The notes beneath the pieces were generated by a model. The model had not been told where the DNA came from. It was given only the letters and a program-made list of their open reading frames with translations, and ran no database searches. From NCBI GenBank assembly GCA_021160685.1, contig JAGHCC010000080.1:1-5564 (forward strand): 5,564 nucleotides of DNA, in the 5' to 3' direction. Within the stretch, counting starts at the first letter, position 1; the number at the start of each line of letters is the position of its first letter. The position numbers were made by a program, and so were the translations under genes. Below are positions 1 through 4,874 of this stretch, in pieces. This DNA comes from Desulfobulbaceae bacterium. GTDB lineage: Bacteria; Desulfobacterota; Desulfobulbia; Desulfobulbales; SURF-16.

Positions 1-181
1 CGGAAATCCGGTCTGGTGAAAAGGCTTTGGTAAATAATCGGCTTGATAATAAATTATTACCAAAACCACCGAAATGTAAATTTTGGATAACAGCAAAACG
101 GTGCTAGCCGAATATTTACAGGCTTTGGCAGTCAGAGTTGCCTTAGAGGCGTCTTTTAGACCGATTTGTTTTCGTTTCCGC

Positions 182-210
182 TTGCCGGAAGTCCCTTTCT
201 GTGCTAATTT
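182..210 (+). promoter_or_regulatory. Candidate sigma70-type promoter for the carboxylase genes
   Basis: TTGCCG (182-187) matches the -35 box at its first three bases. It is followed by a 17-base spacer and TAATTT (205-210) as the -10 box. TG at 202-203 makes this an extended -10. Transcription would start near base 217, giving a leader of about 100 bases before the TTG start codon. This is a motif match by eye only; other AT-rich stretches in the leader fit less well. Confidence 0.35.
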
Positions 211-221
211 TTTATGTTGAT

Positions 222-238
222 CAGGTTAATGTTACCTG
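222..238. promoter_or_regulatory. Imperfect palindrome, possible operator
   Basis: CAGGTTAATGTTACCTG is a 17-base palindrome: the five outer base pairs are perfect, then one mismatch, then one further pair around the centre. It lies within a few bases of the transcription start predicted from the promoter at 182-210, a usual place for a repressor site. It does not match the long-spacer biotin repressor (BirA) box, so no regulator can be named. Confidence 0.25.
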
Positions 239-307
239 TTCGTCTGTTTGTAAGAAATCCGTTTGTAGACCATGAAATAAACCGTTTTTGTTAAAAACGT
301 GAAAAAA

Positions 308-313
308 GAGGTG
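308..313 (+). promoter_or_regulatory. Ribosome binding site that fixes a TTG start
   Basis: GAGGTG lies five bases before TTG at 319-321. Reading back in that frame there is a TAA at 292-294 and no ATG or GTG after it, so TTG is the only usable start near this site. The GTG triplets at 299 and 311 are out of frame. A TTG start usually lowers translation, which matters for matching the amount of this subunit to that of its partner. Confidence 0.7.
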
Positions 314-318
314 TCCTT

Positions 319-1761
319 TTGAAAAAGAAGATACTTGTTGCGAACCGCGGTGAAATAGCCCTGCGGATCATTCGTGCCATCCAGGAGCTTGGGCATATTG
401 CCGTGGCAATTTATGAAACGCCGGATAGCGCGGCTCTGCATATCCGCGTCGCGAATGAGGCTGTCTGGATAGGTGATGGGCCGCGATCCGATTATCTTAA
501 TATTGATACAGTGATTAAGGCGGCAAAAGACCATGATGCCGACGCCATTCATCCCGGCTATGGCTTTCTGGCTGAAAATCCTGATTTTGCCAAGGCCTGT
601 GAGGAGAACGGAATCATTTTCATCGGTCCGTCCAGCGAGGTGATCCATAATCTGGGTAATAAGGTGATTGCCCGGCAGATCATGAAGGAAGCCGGTATCC
701 CCATGGTGCCTGGAACGCAGAATCTTTCCGCCGGCGATGCCGGTTTGCAGGAGGCCATGGACTTTGCCGCTAAATATAAATATCCCATCATGCTTAAGGC
801 TACCACGGGCGGCGGCGGCCGGGGTATTCGTCTGGTTGAAAACGACGAACAGCTCAAGGTCGAGTATCCGGTGGCCCGGGCCGAGGCTAAAGCTGCCTTT
901 AATGATGAAAATGTCTATCTTGAAAAGGTCGTTGTGAAGCCCAAACATGTGGAAGTGCAGGTCATGGCCGACCGGTTCGGTACCACGGTTCATCTGGGCA
1001 CCCGTGATTGCTCCATCCAGCGCAGGAACCAGAAATTGGTGGAGATTGCCCCCTCCCTGATCCCGGATCAGGATCTTCTCGACCGGATCTGTGAAACAGC
1101 GGTGAAGGCAACTAAGGCATCCAATTATTTTAATGCCGGTACCGTGGAGTTTCTTATTGACCATGACATGAATTTTTATTTCATGGAGATCAATACCAGG
1201 GTTCAAGTGGAGCACACAGTGTCTGAAATGGTGACCGGCATCGACATTGTCCGCACCCAGATCAAGCTGGCCCTCGGAAAAAAACTGGCCTTTGCCCAGG
1301 AAGATGTCCAGATGCGCGGCCATGCCATTGAGATGCGCATCAATGCAGAAGATCCGCAGAATGATTTTATGCCGGAAGGCGGCAAAACGGTTTCCGTTTA
1401 TCGCTCACCGGGCGGTTACGGTGTGCGCTTGGATGGTTTTGTCTATCAGGGTTTTACTATTCCGGATGCGTATGACTCTCTGCTGGTCAAGCTCACCGTT
1501 TTTGGCTTTTCGTGGAATGAGACCGTGGATCGCCTCCGCCGCTGTCTGAAAAATTATGTCATCACCGGGCCAAAGACCACGATTCCCTTTTATCTGAATC
1601 TGGTCAATGATCCGGATTTCCAGAAAGGTGATTTTGACACCTCCTATCTTGATACCCATCAACATCTCTTTGATTACACGGTGGATGTCTCCGAGGTGAA
1701 CAAGCTGGCCCGGTTGATTGCCGAAATTCATCATAAAAAAGAAAATAAATACGCTGCATGA
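319..1761 (+). CDS. pycA: Biotin carboxylase subunit of a two-subunit pyruvate carboxylase-type enzyme
   Basis: This 480-residue cytoplasmic protein uses ATP and bicarbonate to carboxylate protein-bound biotin, the first half-reaction of biotin-dependent carboxylases. The order is standard: N-terminal biotin carboxylase domain (about 2-112, beginning ILVANRGEIALR), ATP-grasp domain (about 114-322) with glycine loop GGGGRG at 164-169, and C-terminal domain (about 335-442). Residues matching E. coli AccC catalytic positions are present: K115, K160, H210, K239, E277, E290, N292, R294 and R340. It is about 30 residues longer than AccC, as in PycA-type subunits, and carries no biotinyl domain. The next gene supplies the biotinyl and carboxyltransferase domains, so I name it PycA, but by sequence alone it could be an AccC of acetyl-CoA carboxylase. 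It starts at TTG with a good ribosome binding site. Confidence 0.9.
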   Translation: MKKKILVANRGEIALRIIRAIQELGHIAVAIYETPDSAALHIRVANEAVWIGDGPRSDYLNIDTVIKAAKDHDADAIHPGYGFLAENPDFAKACEENGIIFIGPSSEVIHNLGNKVIARQIMKEAGIPMVPGTQNLSAGDAGLQEAMDFAAKYKYPIMLKATTGGGGRGIRLVENDEQLKVEYPVARAEAKAAFNDENVYLEKVVVKPKHVEVQVMADRFGTTVHLGTRDCSIQRRNQKLVEIAPSLIPDQDLLDRICETAVKATKASNYFNAGTVEFLIDHDMNFYFMEINTRVQVEHTVSEMVTGIDIVRTQIKLALGKKLAFAQEDVQMRGHAIEMRINAEDPQNDFMPEGGKTVSVYRSPGGYGVRLDGFVYQGFTIPDAYDSLLVKLTVFGFSWNETVDRLRRCLKNYVITGPKTTIPFYLNLVNDPDFQKGDFDTSYLDTHQHLFDYTVDVSEVNKLARLIAEIHHKKENKYAA

Positions 1762-1964
1762 TGCGGGTAAGGTTTTTTACGTTTTAGTCCGGGAGAATGT
1801 CTTTCAGGTTTGTCGGATTATATTGTTTTTAATAGGTTACAGGCGAAGTGCAGGGAGCGGACAACGAGTCTGCTGGATATTCGAAGGGAGAAAGGTTCAG
1901 AGTAGTTTACCCTTTGCCCCTTTGCCCCTTTGCACCCTAGTGCCTTCAGCAAAAAGGAGTCACC
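1762..1964 (+). other. Structured 203-base spacer between the carboxylase subunit genes
   Basis: Partner genes of this kind often sit close together; here 203 bases separate them. I see no convincing promoter, so co-transcription is likely. Two hairpins can form in the RNA. The first is AGCGGAC (1856-1862) with GTCTGCT (1868-1874), a five-base loop and one G-U pair. The second is AAGGGAGAAAGG (1884-1895) with CCTTTGCCCCTT (1911-1922), ten of twelve positions paired; it can also shift eight bases onto the next repeat. Neither is followed by a T-run, so they are not plain terminators. The AAAGG of the downstream ribosome binding site could pair with the same pyrimidine repeats, which would allow translational control. 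That last point is inference. Confidence 0.4.
1909..1932 (+). repeat. Three tandem octamers CCCCTTTG
   Basis: The octamer appears three times in direct tandem (ACCCTTTG, CCCCTTTG, CCCCTTTG), followed by the related CACCCT. The array ends 32 bases before the start codon of the carboxyltransferase gene. A tract like this can gain or lose a unit by slippage, which would change spacing and RNA folding in the leader but not a reading frame. Confidence 0.7.
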
Positions 1965-3878
1965 ATGGACCGAATCGTTCAAGGTATGAGTATAAGTGAA
2001 GTACTGAAAAATCTGCGGAGCATTGATGGTGATGGCTATGTCATCACCAACACGGCCCGCGATTTATCCCAGTCCGACTTTAAAAATAGAATCTTACTGC
2101 ACACGGATCTGCTGGTCGCCGAAGCCAGGGAAAAGGCCGGGTATTTTTCCTTGGAAATTACCGGCGGTGCCTCAGTGCATGTGGATATTCTCCGTAAACA
2201 GGTTGATCCGTTTTTAAAGCTTGAACTGATGCGCCAGAAGATGCCGAATACTATGTTTCAGACCCTGTGTCGGGGCGTGAATCTTTTTGGTTACCGGCCC
2301 TATCCGCAGAATGTCATCCGTTTTACGGTGAAAGAATTTGCCAAGTATGTCGATGTCTGGCGGGTTTTTGATTTTATGAATCATATTCCCAATATGCAGT
2401 CCGTTTTCGAGGAAGTGCAGTTGGCGGGCAAGATTCTTGAGCCCTGTATCTGTTTTTCCACCGGTCCGGAGCATACGGACGACTATTATGTGAAAAAAGT
2501 TGGTGAACTGCTTGAGGTCACTGGTGATGAGATCCTGCTGTGTATTAAAAATCATGGCGGCCTGGGAACACCCAAGCGAATTGGTAATCTGGTTGCGGCA
2601 ATTAAAGACAAGTATCCTGATATGGTGATTCATTATCATGGCCATAATACCGATGGCAATGATATCGGCCGTATCACTGCTGCAGTTTTGAACGGCGCCA
2701 CCATTGTCGATGCCGCCGATCATGCCTTTACCGGTTATTTCGGTCCACCGCCGCTGCTCAGCGTTATCCAGACCCTGGAAGAGTATGGCAAGACTGCCGT
2801 GGGAGTTGATGCGGACGCAGTCATTGAAACATCTGAGATCCTGCGGGATGAGCGGCAGCACTATGAGTTGTTTGAATCCCAGTTTAAAGGATTCCTGCCC
2901 ACCGTGCAGATCCACAAACTTCCCGGCGGTGCCATGGGCAGCAGCTTTGAACAGGCGGTCAAGGGCGGTTTTCTTGATCGGATGCCGGAAATTCTTCATG
3001 ATGAGCTTCCCAAAGTACAGAAGGAGCTAGGTAATTACTGGAGCGTGACGCCTGGTTCCCAGATCCTCTGGACCACTGCGGTCAGCAATGTCCTGGAGGG
3101 TGATCGTTACAGCAACTGTTCCGGAGACCTGAAGAATCTTCTTCTTGGTAAATATGGACCATTTCCCTTTTATCAGCCTGCCGACTGGATTTATGAAAAG
3201 GCCTTTGGCCCTGGCTGGCGCAAAACCCTTGAGGAAGAGGGCGGCATTGAAGAAATTGAGGACATGGATATCGACAAGGAGCGCGAGATTCTGGAGGAGC
3301 GTCTTGGTTACAAGCCCACGGAACAGCAGCTGGTCACCTATCTCCAGCATCCCAATGATGCGGTTGATTTTTTCAAGTTTGAAGAGAAATTCGGCCAGTC
3401 CTATGTTCTGCCGCCCAGCATTTTTCTTAAACGGGGTGGCTTTACCCTTGGCGAAACCATTGAATTTACTGATTGCAATGGCAAGGAGCATCTCATTCAG
3501 GTCGGTCCCCAACAGAAAAATGAAGACGGCAACACCAATGTTTACCTGAATGTCGATCATTTTCAGCGGGTTTATGTCATGGAGGCCGAGCAGGCAGCTG
3601 GAGGAGCAGCCAAGCAGGTCGAGATGAGTAAAGAGGAGATTGTTGAGCTGGCCACCATCGGTGATATGCGGGCGCCTTTTTCTGCCAATGTCTGTGAGGT
3701 TGTGGTGGAACCCGGTCAGAAGGTTGAGGCAGGAGACCGTCTGATCATGCTTGAGGCCATGAAGATGCAGACTCCGGTGGTCACTGAAGTGGCCGGTGAG
3801 GTTGAGAAGATTTCCGTGAAGGTTGGCGACGCAGTAAAACCTGGAGACAAATTGGTGAAACTGGTTATTGCCGAGTAG
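1965..3878 (+). CDS. pycB: Pyruvate carboxylase subunit B-like carboxyltransferase with biotinyl domain
   Basis: This 637-residue protein carries biotin and transfers its carboxyl group to a 2-oxoacid, in the simplest reading pyruvate to oxaloacetate. The HMGL-like TIM-barrel (about 25-300) keeps the expected metal ligands D33, K195 (the lysine carbamylated in this family), H225 and H227, and the substrate-contacting Q36 and R103 (CRGVN). A conserved carboxylase domain follows (about 300-480, VTPGSQI at 361-367), then a linker like that of pyruvate carboxylase (VLPPSIF at 481-487). The biotinyl domain (about 565-637) has EAMKM at 597-601, with K600 the biotin site. Several barrel motifs differ from the usual pyruvate enzymes (see findings), so the substrate is uncertain. 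No OadB or OadG membrane subunits adjoin, which argues against a sodium-pumping decarboxylase. ATG 1965 has AAGGAG five bases upstream. Partner: the biotin carboxylase at 319-1761. Confidence 0.88.
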   Translation: MDRIVQGMSISEVLKNLRSIDGDGYVITNTARDLSQSDFKNRILLHTDLLVAEAREKAGYFSLEITGGASVHVDILRKQVDPFLKLELMRQKMPNTMFQTLCRGVNLFGYRPYPQNVIRFTVKEFAKYVDVWRVFDFMNHIPNMQSVFEEVQLAGKILEPCICFSTGPEHTDDYYVKKVGELLEVTGDEILLCIKNHGGLGTPKRIGNLVAAIKDKYPDMVIHYHGHNTDGNDIGRITAAVLNGATIVDAADHAFTGYFGPPPLLSVIQTLEEYGKTAVGVDADAVIETSEILRDERQHYELFESQFKGFLPTVQIHKLPGGAMGSSFEQAVKGGFLDRMPEILHDELPKVQKELGNYWSVTPGSQILWTTAVSNVLEGDRYSNCSGDLKNLLLGKYGPFPFYQPADWIYEKAFGPGWRKTLEEEGGIEEIEDMDIDKEREILEERLGYKPTEQQLVTYLQHPNDAVDFFKFEEKFGQSYVLPPSIFLKRGGFTLGETIEFTDCNGKEHLIQVGPQQKNEDGNTNVYLNVDHFQRVYVMEAEQAAGGAAKQVEMSKEEIVELATIGDMRAPFSANVCEVVVEPGQKVEAGDRLIMLEAMKMQTPVVTEVAGEVEKISVKVGDAVKPGDKLVKLVIAE

Positions 3879-3895
3879 AATTCTGTTTGTCAGGT

Positions 3896-3942
3896 CACAA
3901 AAAAAGCTCCGTGGTTAATGAACCACGGAGCTTTTTTTTGTG
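3896..3942. terminator. Strong bidirectional intrinsic terminator
   Basis: AGCTCCGTGGTT (3905-3916) pairs perfectly with AACCACGGAGCT (3921-3932) around the loop AATG. The flanking A-run (3899-3905) and T-run (3932-3939) extend the stem, and CAC/GTG continue it with one bulged base. The T-run serves + strand transcripts ending 18 bases after the carboxyltransferase stop codon. The A-run gives a U-run on the other strand, so leftward transcripts from the CBM48 gene could end here too. Confidence 0.92.
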
Positions 3943-3975
3943 CACTGCAATCAATCAAAGAATCAAGACTATTCA

Positions 3976-4003
3976 GGTAGGGCAGCAAATTTGCCCAACT
4001 ACC
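3976..4003. repeat. Hairpin at the left end of the MITE-like element
   Basis: GGTA (3976-3979) pairs with TACC (4000-4003), and GGGCA (3980-3984) with TGCCC (3992-3996), leaving AAC as a bulge and a seven-base loop. GCAAATTTGC at its tip (3985-3994) is itself a perfect palindrome. It starts inside the left terminal inverted repeat, and the right end has no matching hairpin, so the two ends of the element are not alike. Confidence 0.6.
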
Positions 4004-4037
4004 GTTCTGTAACTGTTCAAGAGCGCTCCATATCGAA

Positions 4038-4149
4038 GTCTACGCTTATCTGGTTCATTCGGAGTCTCGTTCCTCGCTTACCTGGGACTTCGAACGGTAA
4101 GCGCAGAGTCCGCACTTGTGCTATTCGATAAGGCCAGGTAAGCGTAGAC
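4038..4149. repeat. Nested inverted repeats with four copies of a CGCTTAYC core
   Basis: GTCTACGCTTATCTGG (4038-4053) pairs along all 16 positions with CCAGGTAAGCGTAGAC (4134-4149), with one G-T wobble. Inside it CGCTTACC (4075-4082) pairs perfectly with GGTAAGCG (4096-4103), and this inner stem is partly extended by CGGA (4060-4063) with TCCG (4109-4112). The core is thus present four times, two copies in each orientation. CGCTTAYCTGG at 4043-4053 and 4075-4085 is also a direct repeat with one difference. A single strand of this DNA, or its RNA, would fold into one long interrupted hairpin. Confidence 0.8.
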
Positions 4150-4255
4150 CCCGAAATGGGACAAGATGGGGTGCTCCTGAATAGTTACAAAGAATCAAGA
4201 CTATTCCGGAGGTCAGTTCATGGTTGGTTGAATCCTACAGCTTGGAAGGCCCAAC

Positions 4256-4600
4256 CTATTTGTACTCAATGACCTCATCGCCAATGGTGATCACTGAATT
4301 CTCCGAGCCATGGATGTTGACATGATTGTCTGAATTGTTCGGGTCAACCTGCCAGTTACCATCAACAATAAATTGATATTCGTAACGGCCCGGTTTCAAT
4401 TTAAGTTTCTTTTTGCAGACGCCGTTTTTATATTTCCGCATGGAATACTGGGTTGGATCCCAATCGTTGAAATCCCCTGTCAGAAAGACGGACTCGGATT
4501 CAGGCACGGTATGGGTGAATTCTGTTGAAATAATAACTTTTCTTTTTTTCTTGCTGCCTGCCTTTACCATTTTTTTCTTTGCTCCTGTTTTGCACGCCAT
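4256..4600 (-). CDS. Stand-alone CBM48 (AMPK-beta-like) glycogen-binding protein
   Basis: The 114-residue protein is almost entirely one carbohydrate-binding module of the CBM48/isoamylase N-terminal type, an early-set immunoglobulin-like fold that binds alpha-glucans. Typical motifs are visible: VFLTGDFNDWD (38-48), KPGRYEYQFIVDG (69-81), W83 in NWQVDP, and the closing N95, G98 and NSV (101-103). W47 and W83 are the expected sugar-stacking residues. Residues 1-21 hold nine lysines and an arginine and look disordered; they are not a signal peptide, so the protein should be cytoplasmic. No catalytic domain is attached. AGGAGG at 4609-4614, eight bases before ATG, supports the start. It lies downstream of an alpha-glucan phosphorylase on the same strand, so a role in glycogen binding or enzyme targeting is likely but not shown. 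Confidence 0.88.
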   Translation of the reverse strand: MACKTGAKKKMVKAGSKKKRKVIISTEFTHTVPESESVFLTGDFNDWDPTQYSMRKYKNGVCKKKLKLKPGRYEYQFIVDGNWQVDPNNSDNHVNIHGSENSVITIGDEVIEYK

Positions 4601-4874
4601 TTTTCCTTCCTCCTGGAATGTCTGATCTTACGGTCCGCTCAGCCTTTAGCCTTCAGCGTAACTGGCGAACTTTACACTTGATTCGTTATTAACTCTTACA
4701 ATATTAGGGTCTAACCAAATTGGCAGCACCCCGATGAAAGTTATATATTGCGTATCCTGAGGAGGCTTGTCAATCATTTTTTTTGATCTTATTTCCAGGA
4801 CTGACGTCGTGTTGTGAAAATCAGCATGATAATGACACCGCACAGCATCAGAGAGACAAGGAAAGAGCAGGGAG
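4601..4874 (-). other. 274-base gap between phosphorylase and CBM48 gene
   Basis: No well-supported gene lies here and no clear intrinsic terminator follows the phosphorylase. The gap holds the CBM48 ribosome binding site, a candidate promoter (4742-4773) and a short tandem AGCCTTT-AGCCTTC-AGC (4641-4657, + strand). Its GCCTTCAGC also occurs at 1942-1950, before the carboxyltransferase gene. A 33-codon frame with one hydrophobic segment overlaps the end of the phosphorylase (4789-4890); it is discussed under findings. Whether the CBM48 gene is read from its own promoter or from the phosphorylase cannot be decided from the sequence. Confidence 0.4.
4742..4773 (-). promoter_or_regulatory. Candidate promoter for the CBM48 gene
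   Basis: On the - strand TTGACA (4773-4768) is a perfect -35 box. The -10 candidates overlap in an AT run: AATATA (4749-4744, 18-base spacer) or TATATA (4747-4742, 20-base spacer). Each is imperfect in match or spacing. The resulting leader would be about 130 bases. Confidence 0.3.

Larger units (their letters stand above)
1..318. other. Non-coding leader upstream of the carboxylase genes
   Basis: I see no convincing gene here. The + strand frame that starts at base 1 closes with TAA at 31-33, so bases 1-33 could be the last codons of an upstream gene, but this is too short to judge. An AT-rich imperfect inverted repeat follows (arms 23-38 and 53-67, one bulge and one mismatch, 14-base loop). 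It lacks a T-run, so it is at best a weak terminator. The octamer GGCTTTGG occurs at 23-30 and again at 121-128. A small stem-loop lies just before the ribosome binding site (CGTTTTT 283-289 pairs with AAAAACG 293-299, loop GTT). The candidate promoter and palindrome are listed separately. Confidence 0.5.
3956..4206. mobile_element. Small non-coding MITE-like element
   Basis: CAAAGAATCAAGACTATTC occurs at 3956-3974 and again, without a mismatch, at 4188-4206. Inside lie 10-bp terminal inverted repeats, ACTATTCAGG (3968-3977) and CCTGAATAGT (4176-4185), giving a core of 218 bases. The left inverted repeat overlaps the left direct repeat by seven bases. The interior has no credible gene but is full of palindromes. 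This combination fits a miniature inverted-repeat element moved by a transposase elsewhere. A 19-bp duplication is long for a transposition footprint, so recombination between repeat copies, or a partial second copy, is an alternative. Removing one 232-base unit would leave about 80 bases between the CBM48 stop codon and the terminator. Confidence 0.5.

Noticed and set aside
232..1323. Long open frame of 363 codons on the - strand
   Set aside because: It lies antisense to the well-recognised biotin carboxylase gene, its translation resembles no family I know, and its openness follows from the codon bias of the real gene.
1718..1999. A 93-codon + strand frame bridging the two carboxylase genes
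   Set aside because: It overlaps the ends of both genes out of frame, its product runs through the octamer repeats and it resembles nothing known.
1965..3878. Sodium-pumping oxaloacetate decarboxylase alpha subunit
   Set aside because: The C-terminal linker looks more like pyruvate carboxylase, a biotin carboxylase gene is adjacent, and no OadB or OadG genes are in the window. Genes outside the window cannot be excluded.
3940..4131. A 63-codon frame inside the MITE-like element
   Set aside because: It translates palindromic repeat DNA and has no ribosome binding site or family resemblance.
4096..4144. IS66-family insertion sequence ends (GTAAGCG)
   Set aside because: GGTAAGCG resembles IS66 ends, but the copies point the wrong way for element termini, lie inside the repeat unit and no transposase is present.
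3956..4206. Integron attC site or CRISPR array
   Set aside because: The paired RYYYAAC/GTTRRRY sites needed for attC are not seen, and there are only two direct repeats with one 213-base interval, unlike CRISPR spacing.
4221..4240. tRNA T-arm-like GGTTGAATCC
   Set aside because: No acceptor, D or anticodon arms can be drawn around it, so it is a chance match.
4646..4843. A 65-codon - strand frame in the phosphorylase-CBM48 gap
   Set aside because: It needs a GTG start without a ribosome binding site, lacks recognisable motifs and runs through the candidate promoter.
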